Positions 24,945 through 33,695 of a stretch of DNA of 39,315 bases are shown piece by piece. The notes under the pieces are model-generated. The model did not search any database. It was not told the DNA's origin and saw only the letters and a list, made by a program, of their open reading frames with translations. The stretch spans positions 1 through 39,315 of the forward strand of contig NZ_WMIF01000031.1 in NCBI RefSeq assembly GCF_009711185.1. The letters are read 5' to 3'. The DNA is from Paracoccus limosus (lineage in GTDB: Bacteria; Pseudomonadota; Alphaproteobacteria; Rhodobacterales; Rhodobacteraceae). Within the stretch, counting starts at the first letter, position 1, and the number at the start of each line of letters is the position of its first letter. The position numbers and the translations under genes were made by a program.

Positions 24945-25988
24945 ATGACCCAAACCCTGACGATCAGACGCCCCGACGACTGGCACCTGCATCTGCGCGA
25001 TGGCGAGATGCTGGCTGCAGTGGCATCATATTCCAGACATTTCGGCCGTGCCATCATCATGCCGAACCTGGTGCCCCCTGTGGTCACCGGAGCACAGGCC
25101 GCAGCCTATCGCGACCGCATCCTGGCGGCTTTGCCGGCCGATGTGACGTTGCGTCCGCTGATGACGCTCTACCTGACCGAAGGCACCGATCCGGCGGATC
25201 TGGTTGCCGCCCATGCGGCGGGAATCATCACGGCGGTCAAGCTGTATCCCGCGGGGGCCACGACCAATTCGGCCTCGGGTGTGCGCGATTTCGACAAGGT
25301 GCGCCCGGTGCTGGAAGCGATGGCCGAGGCCGGCGTGCCGCTGTGCATGCATGGCGAGGTCACCGATCCGACGGTGGACATCTTTGACCGCGAGGCCGCC
25401 TTCATCGAGCGTGTGCTGGACCCGGTGCGGCGCGCGACACCCGGCCTGCGCGTGGTGATGGAACATATCACCACCGCTGACGGGGTCGATTACGTGATGA
25501 GCCAGCGCGACATGGGCGCGACGATCACGACGCATCATCTGGTCATCAACCGCAACCACATCCTCGCCGGCGGCATCCGGCCGCATTACTACTGCCTGCC
25601 CGTCGCCAAGCGCGAAACCCACCGGCTGGCGCTGCGCCGGGCCGCGACCTCGGGCGACGACCGCTTCTTCCTCGGCACCGACTCGGCGCCGCACCCGGAC
25701 AAGGCCAAGGAATCGGCCTGCGGCTGCGCCGGCTGCTTTACCGCGCCGAACACCATGTCGATCCTTGCGCAGGTCTTTGACGAGGACGGCGCCCTGGAGC
25801 GGCTGGAAGGTTTCACCTCGCTCAACGGCCCGGCCTTCTATCGCCTGCCGCCGAACGAAGATCACATCCGGCTGGTCAAGCGCGACGCGCCGGCCCTCTA
25901 TCCGACCCATATCCCCGCCGGCGCCGAGACGGTGACCGTTTTCGATCCCGGCTTCCCGCTTCTCTGGCATGTCGAGGATCCCGCATGA
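24945..25988 (+). CDS. pyrC: Dihydroorotase, homodimeric class II type
   Basis: Cyclises carbamoyl-aspartate to dihydroorotate in pyrimidine synthesis. The 347-residue protein is of the E. coli PyrC type. It has the metal-binding HLHLRDG (about 14-20), the carbamylated Lys in [20 protein letters not shown], the metal-binding His of EHITT, ITTHHL and [10 protein letters not shown] with the catalytic Asp. Its stop overlaps the pyrE start by four bases. No strong ribosome site precedes the ATG (CAGCGACATC), so translation may be modest. Confidence 0.95.
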   Translation: MTQTLTIRRPDDWHLHLRDGEMLAAVASYSRHFGRAIIMPNLVPPVVTGAQAAAYRDRILAALPADVTLRPLMTLYLTEGTDPADLVAAHAAGIITAVKLYPAGATTNSASGVRDFDKVRPVLEAMAEAGVPLCMHGEVTDPTVDIFDREAAFIERVLDPVRRATPGLRVVMEHITTADGVDYVMSQRDMGATITTHHLVINRNHILAGGIRPHYYCLPVAKRETHRLALRRAATSGDDRFFLGTDSAPHPDKAKESACGCAGCFTAPNTMSILAQVFDEDGALERLEGFTSLNGPAFYRLPPNEDHIRLVKRDAPALYPTHIPAGAETVTVFDPGFPLLWHVEDPA

Positions 25989-26656
25989 CCCTGCCCTTTC
26001 CCCCGCGCGAGGAAATCGCCCGCCTGACCGCCCGCATGCTGCTGGAAATCAAGGCCGTGCATTTCAACGCCACCGAGCCCTTCACCTATGCCTCGGGCCT
26101 GAAGGGGCCGACCTATATCGACTGCCGCAAGCTGATCAGCTTTCCGCGCATCCGCTCGACGCTGATGGACTTCATGGCGGCGACCGTGCTGCGCGACGCG
26201 GGCTTCGACGCCTTCGACAATATCGCCGGCGGCGAGACGGCGGGCATCCCCTTTGCCGCGCTGGTGGCCGAGCGGCTGGAACTGCCGATGACCTATGTGC
26301 GCAAGAAGCCCAAGGGCTACGGCCGCAATGCCCGTATCGAAGGCGCCATGTCCGAGGGCCAGCGCGTGCTGCTGGTCGAGGACCTGACCACCGACGGCGG
26401 CTCGAAGCTGAGCTTCGTCGATGCGATCCGCGACACCGGCGCCACCTGCGCCCATACGGCGGTGATCTTCTATTACGACATCTTCCCCGAAACCACGCAG
26501 CGCCTCGCCGACCACGGTGTGAAACTGCATCATCTGTGCACATGGTGGGACGTGTTGGCCGAAGCCAAGGCGCAGGGCTTCTACGACAAGGAAACGCTGG
26601 CCGAAGTCGAGCGCTTCCTGACCGACCCGCGCGCCTGGCAAGCGGCCCATCACTGA
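25985..26656 (+). CDS. pyrE: Orotate phosphoribosyltransferase
   Basis: Transfers phosphoribose from PRPP to orotate, making OMP, two steps after PyrC. The 223-residue protein has the orotate-binding [15 protein letters not shown] (about 36-50), the [15 protein letters not shown] loop, the flexible-loop [17 protein letters not shown], and the PRPP motif [14 protein letters not shown] (about 128-141). It is coupled to pyrC through an ATGA overlap. The extra length over typical 210-residue enzymes is at the C-terminus ([20 protein letters not shown]), as I recall for alphaproteobacterial forms. Confidence 0.95.
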   Translation: MTLPFPPREEIARLTARMLLEIKAVHFNATEPFTYASGLKGPTYIDCRKLISFPRIRSTLMDFMAATVLRDAGFDAFDNIAGGETAGIPFAALVAERLELPMTYVRKKPKGYGRNARIEGAMSEGQRVLLVEDLTTDGGSKLSFVDAIRDTGATCAHTAVIFYYDIFPETTQRLADHGVKLHHLCTWWDVLAEAKAQGFYDKETLAEVERFLTDPRAWQAAHH

Positions 26657-26684
26657 CCCCACCCCCGGCGCGGTTGGCACGGCC

Positions 26685-26755
26685 GCATGGGTATTTGGAA
26701 AATGGTGAATTTGCGCGCCTGCCTGTGATTTTCACCATTTCACAAATACCCATGC
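26685..26755. repeat. 25-bp near-perfect inverted repeat after pyrE
   Basis: Arms 26685-26709 and 26731-26755 both read GCATGGGTATTTG, two differing bases, then AAATGGTGAA when compared in the same orientation; 23 of 25 positions pair. The loop is 21 bases. It is AT-rich compared with the surrounding sequence and may act as a bidirectional terminator or be a miniature mobile element. Confidence 0.8.
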
Positions 26756-26850
26756 AAGCGCGCCAACGGCCGGGCGCCGGGGTCCATCCACCGCTTGTCC
26801 ACGATATCCCGATTTACCTTGCGGGCCGGACGGAGGATAAGGGGCCACCC

Positions 26851-26880
26851 ATGTCGAACATCCGGAGCATCACGGGATGA
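26851..26880 (+). CDS. Possible 9-codon leader peptide before dnaB
   Basis: ATG at 26851, with GGATAAGG ten bases upstream, opens a frame encoding MSNIRSITG whose TGA overlaps the dnaB ATG (ATGA). It may couple translation of dnaB or may be chance. Confidence 0.25.
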   Translation: MSNIRSITG

Positions 26881-28376
26881 GCGAGCTGCGCGCCGTCGAA
26901 ATCAGGAAACCCAGTGAAATCGCCGAGGCGGCCGCCGCCCAGGCGGTGCCGTTCTCGATCGAGGCCGAGCAGCAATTGCTGGGGACGCTGTTGACCAACA
27001 ACGAGGTCTATGACCACGTTTCGCGCATCATCAAGCCCGAGCATTTCTATGACCCGGTGCATCGCCGGATCTATGACATCTGCGTCTCGCGCATCGGCAA
27101 AAACGCCTTGGCAAGTCCGGTCACCATCAAGGCCTTCATGGAGAACGACGCCGGGCTGAAGGAGCTCGGCGGACCGGCCTATCTGGCGCGGCTGGCGGGG
27201 GCGGCGATCTCGCCGCATGCGGCGCGCGATTATGCACAGATGATTCGCGAATTCGCGCTGCGCCGCGATCTGATCACGCTGGGCCATGACATCGCCGCCC
27301 GCGCGACCACGGTTTCGGTCAATGAGTCCGCTGAGGATCAGATCAAGGAAGCGGAGCAGACGCTTTACAAGCTGGCCGAGCAGGGCGTGGCCGAGCGCGG
27401 GTTCCAGAGCTTTCTTTCGGCCGTCACCGGCGCTCTGGAGGCCGCCAATGCCGCCTTCAGCCGGGGCGGCGGGCTGTCGGGGATTTCGACCGGGCTCATC
27501 GATCTGGATGGCAAGATGGGCGGGTTGAACCGCTCGGACCTGATCATCCTCGCCGGACGGCCCTCGATGGGGAAAACCTCGCTCGCAACCAACATCGCCT
27601 TCAACGTCGCCAAGGTGCACAAGCGCGGCGCGCTGACCGACGGCACCACCGGCACGGTCGAAGGGGGCGTCGTCGGCTTTTTCAGTCTGGAGATGTCGGC
27701 CGAGCAGCTGGCGGCCCGTATCCTGTCCGAAGCCGCCGAGGTGCCGAGCGAGGCGATCCGGCGCGGTGACATGACTGAGGACGAGTTCCGCCGCTTTGTG
27801 CAGGCCGCGCATGATCTGTCGAACTGCCCGCTTTACATCGACGACACGCCTGCCCTGCCGATCAACCAGCTGGCGGCCCGGGCGCGCAAGCTGAAGCGGA
27901 CCATGGGCCTTGATCTGCTGATCGTCGACTATCTGCAGCTTCTGCGCGCCGCGACCGCCAAGGACAGCCGCGTCAACGAGGTCTCGGAAATCACGCAAGG
28001 GTTGAAGGCCGTCGCCAAGGAGCTGGATATTCCCGTCATCGCCCTGTCGCAGCTGTCGCGTCAGGTCGAGAACCGTGAGGACAAGCGCCCGCAGCTGTCG
28101 GACCTGCGCGAATCCGGCTCGATCGAGCAGGATGCCGATATCGTGATGTTCGTGTTCCGCGAGGAATATTATCGCGAGCGCGAAAAGCCCGCCGACCACG
28201 AACTTGACAAGATGGCGGCCTGGCAGCAGATCATGGAATCCTGCCACGGCAAGGCCGAGGTCATTCTGGGCAAGCAGCGCCACGGCCCCATCGGCACCGT
28301 CGAGCTGTCCTTCGAGGGCCGCTTCACACGCTTTGGCAATCTTGAAAAACATCGTAGTTGGGATCGCCAAGAATGA
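26877..28376 (+). CDS. dnaB: Replicative DNA helicase
   Basis: Hexameric 5'-3' helicase that unwinds DNA at the replication fork. The 499-residue protein has the N-terminal DnaB domain (about 24-130, SIEAEQQLLGTLL), the linker and the RecA-like domain with Walker A GRPSMGKTS, H1a-like FFSLEMSAEQL, Walker B DLLIVDYLQLL, H3 VIALSQLSR and H4 LRESGSIEQDADIV. The segment TDGTTGTVEGGVV after Walker A is a small insertion of the kind I associate with this group. GGAG lies nine bases before the ATG. Its stop overlaps the start of the DUF486 gene. Confidence 0.97.
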   Translation: MSELRAVEIRKPSEIAEAAAAQAVPFSIEAEQQLLGTLLTNNEVYDHVSRIIKPEHFYDPVHRRIYDICVSRIGKNALASPVTIKAFMENDAGLKELGGPAYLARLAGAAISPHAARDYAQMIREFALRRDLITLGHDIAARATTVSVNESAEDQIKEAEQTLYKLAEQGVAERGFQSFLSAVTGALEAANAAFSRGGGLSGISTGLIDLDGKMGGLNRSDLIILAGRPSMGKTSLATNIAFNVAKVHKRGALTDGTTGTVEGGVVGFFSLEMSAEQLAARILSEAAEVPSEAIRRGDMTEDEFRRFVQAAHDLSNCPLYIDDTPALPINQLAARARKLKRTMGLDLLIVDYLQLLRAATAKDSRVNEVSEITQGLKAVAKELDIPVIALSQLSRQVENREDKRPQLSDLRESGSIEQDADIVMFVFREEYYREREKPADHELDKMAAWQQIMESCHGKAEVILGKQRHGPIGTVELSFEGRFTRFGNLEKHRSWDRQE

Positions 28377-28735
28377 ATCTGCCCGTTCCGGTCGTCACCG
28401 TTGGGTTGTTGATCGCATCCAACCTGTTCATGACCTTTGCCTGGTATGGGCATCTGAAGTTCAAATCCGCGCCGCTGTTCATCGTCGTGCTGGTCAGCTG
28501 GGGCATCGCCTTTTTTGAATATCTGCTGCAGGTGCCGGCCAACCGCATCGGTTACGGCCATTTCAACGCCGCGCAGCTGAAGACCATTCAGGAGGTCATC
28601 AGCCTGTCGGTCTTTGTCATCTTTTCCTGGCTCTATCTGGGTGAGCGGCTGACCTGGCACACGGCGCTGGGCTTTGGCTTTATCTGCTTTGGCGCCTTCA
28701 TGATCTTTCACAATTTCGGCGGCTCGGGGCACTGA
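28373..28735 (+). CDS. DUF486 family membrane protein (DMT-type)
   Basis: A 120-residue protein with four membrane helices (about 6-24, 33-51, 72-92 and 98-115), like a half-transporter of the drug/metabolite superfamily. The family name DUF486 reflects absence of known function. Conserved-looking segments are WYGHLKFK, SWGIAFFEYLLQVPANRIGY and LGERLTWHTALGFGFICFGA. It starts inside the stop codon of dnaB (ATGA), so it is cotranslated with the helicase, a pairing that is likely accidental in function. A hairpin with a short T-run follows. Confidence 0.85.
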   Translation: MNLPVPVVTVGLLIASNLFMTFAWYGHLKFKSAPLFIVVLVSWGIAFFEYLLQVPANRIGYGHFNAAQLKTIQEVISLSVFVIFSWLYLGERLTWHTALGFGFICFGAFMIFHNFGGSGH

Positions 28736-28742
28736 CGCCCCG

Positions 28743-28768
28743 GCAGCCTGCACGGCAGGTTGCCTTTT
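28743..28768 (+). terminator. Probable terminator after the DUF486 gene
   Basis: GCAGCCTGC (28743-28751) pairs with GCAGGTTGC (28755-28763), with one G-T pair, and is followed by CTTTT. It ends the dnaB unit before the transporter gene. Confidence 0.6.
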
Positions 28769-28793
28769 GCCCGGGCAAGGGCAATGAAGTGCC

Positions 28794-29999
28794 ATGTCCT
28801 TGCCCATCCCCTCCTCCGCCCGGCCACCGAGCCTGTTCACACTGGTCGCGATCACCGGCACCGGCGCGCTGGCCATGAACATCTTTCTGCCCTCGCTTCC
28901 GGATATGGCGCGGCATTTCGGGGTGGAATACGGGGTGATGCAGCTGGCCGTCTCGGCCTTTCTGGCGGTCAGCGCCTTGCTGCAATTGCTGTGCGGGCCG
29001 GTCAGCGACCGCTTTGGCCGCCGCCCGGTCATCCTTGGCGCCTTTGCGATCTTTGTCCTTGCCACCATTGGCACATTGCTGGCGCCCACCGCCGGCTGGT
29101 TTCTGGCCTTTCGCCTGACGCAGGCGGTGGTGACCACCGGTTTCGTGCTGAGCCGCGCGGTGATCCGTGACATGGTGCCGGCCGAGCGCGCCGCCAGCAT
29201 GATCGGCTATGCCACCATGGGCATGTCACTGGTGCCGATGATCGCACCGACGCTGGGCGGCATCCTTGACGAGATCTTTGGCTGGCGCGCCAGTTTCGTG
29301 ACCATGGGCGTTCTGGGCAGCATCGTCCTGCTGCTGTGCTGGTTCGGTCTGGGCGAGACCGCGCGCGGCGGCGGCGTGCCGCTGCGCCAACAGATCGCCA
29401 CCTATCCCCTGCTGGCGCGCTCGCAACGGTTCTGGGGCTATGCGCTGGCTGCGACGCGGAGCGCGGGCGCCTTTTACGCCTATCTGGGTGGCGCGCCCTT
29501 TGTCGGGCGGCAGATCCTGCATCTGTCGGCATCCGAGGTCGGCTATTGGTTTGCCGCGCCCTCGGTCGGCTATGCGCTGGGCAATTTCCTGTCGGCGCGG
29601 TTCTCGACCCGTTTTGGCATGAACCGGATGATGCTGGCAGGCGCGGTGATCTGCACCCTGCCCCTGATCATGGCGCTGCTGGCCGATCTGGGCGGCACGC
29701 GGACGCCCTTGGTGTTCTTTGGCTCGGTGGCCTTCATGGGGCTGGGCAATGGCATGCTGCTGCCCAATGCCAATGCCGGCATGATGAGCGTGCGCCCCGA
29801 ACTGGCGGGCACCGCCAGCGGGCTGGGCGGCGCCATGGCGGTTTCGGGCGGCGCGGCGCTGGCGGCACTGGCGGCCAGCTTTCTGCATCAGGATCGCGGC
29901 GCGGCGCCGCTGCTGGCGATCATGGCCGGCGTTTCGGCCGGGTCGATCCTGTGCACGCTTTGGGTGATCTGGCGCGAAAGGCGGCTGCTGGGCGGCTGA
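28794..29999 (+). CDS. MFS drug exporter, Bcr/CflA family
   Basis: A 401-residue major facilitator with 12 predicted membrane helices, of the DHA1 group. It likely exports small toxic compounds by proton antiport; substrate unknown. The motif-A loop GPVSDRFGRRPVI lies between helices 2 and 3, the D-R pair of helix 4 region is RAVIRDMV, and motif C-like MGMSLVPMIAPTLGGIL lies in helix 5, typical of antiporters. The first 15 residues are polar without a signal peptide. The ribosome site is weak. It stands alone between the dnaB terminator and the ScfR gene. Confidence 0.88.
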   Translation: MSLPIPSSARPPSLFTLVAITGTGALAMNIFLPSLPDMARHFGVEYGVMQLAVSAFLAVSALLQLLCGPVSDRFGRRPVILGAFAIFVLATIGTLLAPTAGWFLAFRLTQAVVTTGFVLSRAVIRDMVPAERAASMIGYATMGMSLVPMIAPTLGGILDEIFGWRASFVTMGVLGSIVLLLCWFGLGETARGGGVPLRQQIATYPLLARSQRFWGYALAATRSAGAFYAYLGGAPFVGRQILHLSASEVGYWFAAPSVGYALGNFLSARFSTRFGMNRMMLAGAVICTLPLIMALLADLGGTRTPLVFFGSVAFMGLGNGMLLPNANAGMMSVRPELAGTASGLGGAMAVSGGAALAALAASFLHQDRGAAPLLAIMAGVSAGSILCTLWVIWRERRLLGG

Positions 30000-30017
30000 T
30001 CCCCTTGCACGGCGGCC

Positions 30018-30046
30018 TTTGCAAAGCCTAATGATGGATTTGCAAA
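30018..30046. promoter_or_regulatory. Two TTTGCAAA palindromes before the ScfR-type gene
   Basis: TTTGCAAA occurs at 30018-30025 and 30039-30046, with start-to-start spacing of 21 bases, two helical turns. They end 13 bases before the start codon. PccR of Rhodobacter sphaeroides, of the same regulator family, is reported to bind paired TTTGCAAA sites. Autoregulation is therefore likely. The gap of 13 bases differs from the 4 I recall for the PccR motif. Confidence 0.75.
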
Positions 30047-30059
30047 TCAGGGGCATCCG

Positions 30060-31454
30060 ATGGCCACTCAAAAGATCTATGCCGGGGTCGCACTGCGCGA
30101 GACGCGGGCCCGCACCGGGCTGACGCAGCGCAATTTTGCCGACCGGCTGGGCGTTTCGCTGCCCTATCTGTCGCAGATGGAGAACAACCACCGCCCGGTC
30201 TCGGCGGGGGTGCTGTTGCGGCTGGCCTCGGAATTCGCGGTCGATCTGGGTGCGATGGCGGTGGGCGATGCCGAGCGCATGGTGATCGACATGGCCGAGG
30301 CCCTTGCCGATCCGCTGTTTGACACGCCGCCGCCGCAGGCCGATCTGCGGCTGGCCGCCACCAATGCCCCGGCGCTAGCCCGCGCCTTTCTGGACCTTTA
30401 TCGCGCGCATCGCGACGGGCAGGAACGGCTGGCGGCGCTGGACGAGGCGCTGGGGGCCGAGGCGCAGAACGTCACCCCCTCGCCCTGGGAGGAAGTCCGC
30501 GACTTTTTCCATTATTGCGACAATTACATCGACGCCGTGGACCGCGCGGCCGAGCAATTCGCCCGGCACGCCCCCGAACAGCCGCCGCTGGCCCGCGCCA
30601 TCGCCGCCCTGGCCGCCTGCGGCATCGAGGTGCATCAGGCCGAGATGGGACCGGGCGCGGTCTATCTGCGCGAAGGGTCGCGGGTCACGCTGAACTCGGC
30701 GGCAGAGCCTGCGACGCAGGCGTTCCAGCTGCTGCATCTGCTGGCGCTGCAGACGCGAGGCGACCTGCTGGAGGCGACGCTGGAGCTGGCGCGGTTCCGC
30801 AGCGAGACGGCGCGCGAGATCGCCCGGCTGGGTCTGGCCAATTACTTTGCCGGCGCGGCGATGATGCCCTATGCCCGGTTTCTGGCCGCCGCCCGCGCCG
30901 AGCGGCACGATCTGGAACGGCTGGCGCATCTGTTTCATGCCTCGCTGGAGCAGGTGGCGCATCGGCTGTCCACGCTGCAACGCGGCGGCGACCGGGGGCT
31001 GCCGTTCTTTTTCGTCCGCGTCGATCAGGCCGGCACCATCACCAAGCGCCATTCGGCGACGCGGATGCAATTCGCGCGCTTTGGCGGCGCCTGCCCGCTG
31101 TGGAACGTGCATCAGGCCTTTGAGACGCCGGGGCGCTTTCTGCGGCAACTGGCCGAGACCCCGGACAACAAGCGCTATCTGCTGCTGGCGCGCGACGTGT
31201 CGAAACCGGCGGGGGCCTTTGGCGCACCGGTGCGCCGCTTTGCCATCGGGCTGGGCTGCGAGGTCAGCCATGCCCGCGATCTGGTCTATTCCGACGGGCT
31301 GGACCTGTCGAACCCGGCGCTGTTCGAACCGATCGGCGTCTCGTGCCGGATCTGTCCGCGGCCAAACTGCCACCAGCGCTCGGTGCCGCCGATCGACCGT
31401 CATATCCGCATCGGACAGGACCGCCCCGGCCCCTTGCCCTACGAGTTTTCGTAA
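30060..31454 (+). CDS. Short-chain fatty acyl-CoA regulator (ScfR family), XRE type
   Basis: Transcription regulator of the RamB/PccR/MccR group, which senses acyl-CoA intermediates such as propionyl-CoA or acetate status. The 464-residue protein has an N-terminal XRE helix-turn-helix (about 10-64, LRETRARTGLTQRNFADRLG and SLPYLSQMENNHRPVS). A long helical middle with a degenerate ImmA/IrrE-like region follows (FQLLHLLALQTRGDL, ARLGLANYFAGAAMMPY). The C-terminal DUF2083 domain contains FGGACPLWNVHQAF and ends with a Cys cluster C429-x2-C432-x4-C437 (CRICPRPNCHQR). The start at 30060 is preceded by AGGGG. It is likely to regulate itself through the TTTGCAAA sites and possibly mmsA, whose promoter has a related palindrome. 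Confidence 0.88.
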   Translation: MATQKIYAGVALRETRARTGLTQRNFADRLGVSLPYLSQMENNHRPVSAGVLLRLASEFAVDLGAMAVGDAERMVIDMAEALADPLFDTPPPQADLRLAATNAPALARAFLDLYRAHRDGQERLAALDEALGAEAQNVTPSPWEEVRDFFHYCDNYIDAVDRAAEQFARHAPEQPPLARAIAALAACGIEVHQAEMGPGAVYLREGSRVTLNSAAEPATQAFQLLHLLALQTRGDLLEATLELARFRSETAREIARLGLANYFAGAAMMPYARFLAAARAERHDLERLAHLFHASLEQVAHRLSTLQRGGDRGLPFFFVRVDQAGTITKRHSATRMQFARFGGACPLWNVHQAFETPGRFLRQLAETPDNKRYLLLARDVSKPAGAFGAPVRRFAIGLGCEVSHARDLVYSDGLDLSNPALFEPIGVSCRICPRPNCHQRSVPPIDRHIRIGQDRPGPLPYEFS

Positions 31455-31838
31455 GCCGGCGCATCGTCCGGGCATGGGCGATTCTTGCCCGGCGGGGCCG
31501 GAACGCCGATGCGACTGCCCAAGGATGATGCAAAGAGAACATGGCGGACAGGATGCAACCTTGGGGATTTCCCACCCTGCCCGCCTGCGAATTTTTCGCG
31601 CAGGCCCCGCCGCTTGGCCGCGAAATCTGGAAAATCGAAGGCCCCGAACGCTGGCCCCGCGCGGCGAGGAGTGGCGAAAACCCACTTGCGCAACATGCAA
31701 TGTTCGGCATCAATCCGCCCATTCCCCATGCAATTATTCCTGCCTTGTTGCGCTTTGAGCACAGCTCGGATTTATGAACGCCAGCCGCGCCCGCCACTGC
31801 CAGGCGCGAGGCGTAGCAACCAACATGGATCAGGGACA
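31455..31838. other. Intergenic region before the M23 peptidase gene
   Basis: This 384-base stretch has no convincing gene. It starts with a hairpin, CCGGGCA (31468-31474) with TGCCCGG (31486-31492), which may end the regulator transcript although no T-run follows. Open frames on both strands lack family resemblance and ribosome sites. The second half is richer in AT (about 31690-31760) and probably holds the promoter of the peptidase-bactofilin unit. I cannot fix its hexamers. Confidence 0.5.
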
Positions 31839-33128
31839 TTGCGGATCACTCATAGCCTGAATTCGGTGCTCGAGCGTTGGCTGCCAGAGCAGCGCCTGTT
31901 CCTGAAATCGGACCAATCGACCCGCTTTGTGCGTCTTAGCCCGATGACCCAGCTCGTGGGCCTTGGCGGCACCGCCGTGGTCTTTGGCTGGGCGATCATC
32001 GCCAGCTCGATCCTGGCCATGGATGCGGTCAGCGCGCATGGCTCGCGCGATGAGGCCCGCCGCTCGCAAGAGGCGTTCGAGGCCCGGCTGGCGGATCTGT
32101 CGGCCGAGCGCGACAGCCGCGCCGCCGAGGCCGCCGCCGCCCAGAACCGCTATGCCGTGGCGATGCAGGAAGTGTCGGCCATGCAATCGCGGCTGCTGGA
32201 ATCCGACGCCAGCCGCCGCGAGATCGAAACCGGGCTTGGCATCGTGCAGGCCAATCTGGCCAGCGCCACCAAGGACCGCGATGCGGCCAAGGCCGAGGTT
32301 GCAGCCTCGGGCCAGCCGCCGGTCGCGCGCACCGCCGAATTGCAGGCGGCACTGGACATCCTGTCGACCGAGCTGAAGAAATCCGCCTCGGACCGCAGTC
32401 AGGCGGTCAAGGAGGCCGAGGACGCGCGCCGCACCGCACAGGCCGTCACGCTGGAGCGCGACCAGATCGTCGCCCGCAATGACGAGGTGCTGTCGCAGCT
32501 GGAAGACGCCGTCACCATTTCGGTCAAGCCGCTGGACGATATGTTCCGCAATGTCGGCATGAACCCGGAAAAGGTGCTGAGCACCATCCGCTCCGGCTAT
32601 TCCGGCGAGGGCGGGCCGCTGAACCCGATCAGCTATTCATCCAGCGGCGATGCCGCCATCGGCGAGGATGAGGCGAAGGCCAAGGAAATCCTGATCACGC
32701 TGGACAAGATCAACAGCTATCGCATCGCGGTCGAAAAGATGCCGCTGGCGATGCCGCTGAACAGCGCCTTTCGCTATACCTCGCCCTTTGGCCGTCGCTG
32801 GGGCCGCGCGCATGAGGGCATCGACATGGCCGGTCCGGTCGGTACGCCGGTCTATGCCACCGCCGATGGCACCGTGACCTGGGCCGGCTGGCAAAGCGGC
32901 TATGGCAATCTGATCAAGATCGAGCACGAGCTGGGCACCGAAACCCGCTACGGCCACCTGTCGAAAATCAAGGTCAAGGTCGGGCAAAAAATATCGCGCG
33001 GCAGTCTGATCGGTGCTATGGGCAATACTGGCAGGTCGACCGGCTCGCATCTTCATTACGAAGTCCGCGTGAATGGCTCGGCCGTCAATCCCATGACATT
33101 CATCAAGGCCGCCCAGAATGTTTTCTAA
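31839..33128 (+). CDS. Membrane-anchored M23 (LytM-type) peptidoglycan peptidase
   Basis: Zinc endopeptidase predicted to cut peptide cross-links in the cell wall, anchored in the inner membrane with its domain in the periplasm. The chosen 429-residue form starts at TTG 31839, where AGGGA precedes, giving the N-terminus (M)RITHSLNSVLERWLPEQR. No ATG fits: the first in-frame ATGs are far upstream in noncoding-looking sequence. One membrane helix lies at about 38-61, a long coiled coil at about 68-250 (Ala/Glu/Arg-rich), then the M23 domain with H325-x3-D329 (HEGID) and H404-L-H406 (HLHYE), the metal and catalytic residues, and an intact RYGHLS. The last 11 bases overlap the bactofilin start, so the two are coupled. 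Confidence 0.88.
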   Translation: MRITHSLNSVLERWLPEQRLFLKSDQSTRFVRLSPMTQLVGLGGTAVVFGWAIIASSILAMDAVSAHGSRDEARRSQEAFEARLADLSAERDSRAAEAAAAQNRYAVAMQEVSAMQSRLLESDASRREIETGLGIVQANLASATKDRDAAKAEVAASGQPPVARTAELQAALDILSTELKKSASDRSQAVKEAEDARRTAQAVTLERDQIVARNDEVLSQLEDAVTISVKPLDDMFRNVGMNPEKVLSTIRSGYSGEGGPLNPISYSSSGDAAIGEDEAKAKEILITLDKINSYRIAVEKMPLAMPLNSAFRYTSPFGRRWGRAHEGIDMAGPVGTPVYATADGTVTWAGWQSGYGNLIKIEHELGTETRYGHLSKIKVKVGQKISRGSLIGAMGNTGRSTGSHLHYEVRVNGSAVNPMTFIKAAQNVF

Positions 33129-33606
33129 GACCCGTGTCACCGAACCCGGACCGCGCAACCAGCAGGCGATCCAACCCGAAGCGCCGCACAGCCCGGACAC
33201 GAGCCACGATCTGCCCGCCACGCCGACCGCATCGCGCAACCGAACGGCGCCGTCGATTCTGGCGGCGGACCTGACGGTCACCGGCAATATCAAGACCGAA
33301 GGCGATGTGCAGATCGAGGGCAAGATCGAGGGCGACATCCGCGCGCATCTGCTGACCGTCGGCGAAAGCGCCACCATCCGGGGCGAGCTGGTCGCCGAAG
33401 AAGTGGTGGTGAATGGCCGCGTCGTGGGCCGCGTCCGTGGCCTGAAGGTGCGGCTGACCGCCACCGCCCGCGTCGAGGGCGACATCATCCACAAGACCAT
33501 CGCCATCGAATCGGGCGCGCATTTCGAGGGTTCGGTGCAACGTCAGGAAGACCCGCTGACCAATGGCGGCACGCCCAAGCTGACCGGCCCTCGCGTCGGC
33601 GGCTGA
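33118..33606 (+). CDS. Bactofilin
   Basis: Polymer-forming cytoskeletal protein (DUF583) that builds filaments at the membrane and localises cell-wall enzymes. The 162-residue product has the classic plan: a disordered Pro/Thr-rich N-terminus (1-44), a right-handed beta-helix core at about 45-140 with evenly spaced turns (LTVTGNIKTEGDVQIEGKI, GDIRAHLLTVGESATIRGEL, VVGRVRGLKVRLTATARVEG, each 19-20 residues), and a short disordered tail. It starts inside the end of the M23 peptidase gene. M23 peptidase-bactofilin pairs are recognised in alphaproteobacteria, where the bactofilin recruits the peptidase to shape the cell. A strong terminator follows. Confidence 0.93.
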   Translation: MFSKTRVTEPGPRNQQAIQPEAPHSPDTSHDLPATPTASRNRTAPSILAADLTVTGNIKTEGDVQIEGKIEGDIRAHLLTVGESATIRGELVAEEVVVNGRVVGRVRGLKVRLTATARVEGDIIHKTIAIESGAHFEGSVQRQEDPLTNGGTPKLTGPRVGG

Positions 33607-33634
33607 TCGGCCGGAAATTCCGCAAAGCCAGACC

Positions 33635-33662
33635 GGGCGGCCGCGCAAGCGCCGCCCTTTTT
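33635..33662 (+). terminator. Terminator of the peptidase-bactofilin unit
   Basis: A perfect 7-bp stem, GGGCGGC (33635-33641) with GCCGCCC (33651-33657), a 9-base loop, then TTTTT (33658-33662). Confidence 0.85.
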
Positions 33663-33695
33663 CATGGCGCCTTTGGCTGCTGGGCCGCGCCCGCT

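Noticed and set aside
31541..31777. 78-codon plus-strand frame before the M23 peptidase
   Set aside because: No ribosome site, no family resemblance, and the composition looks like noncoding sequence.
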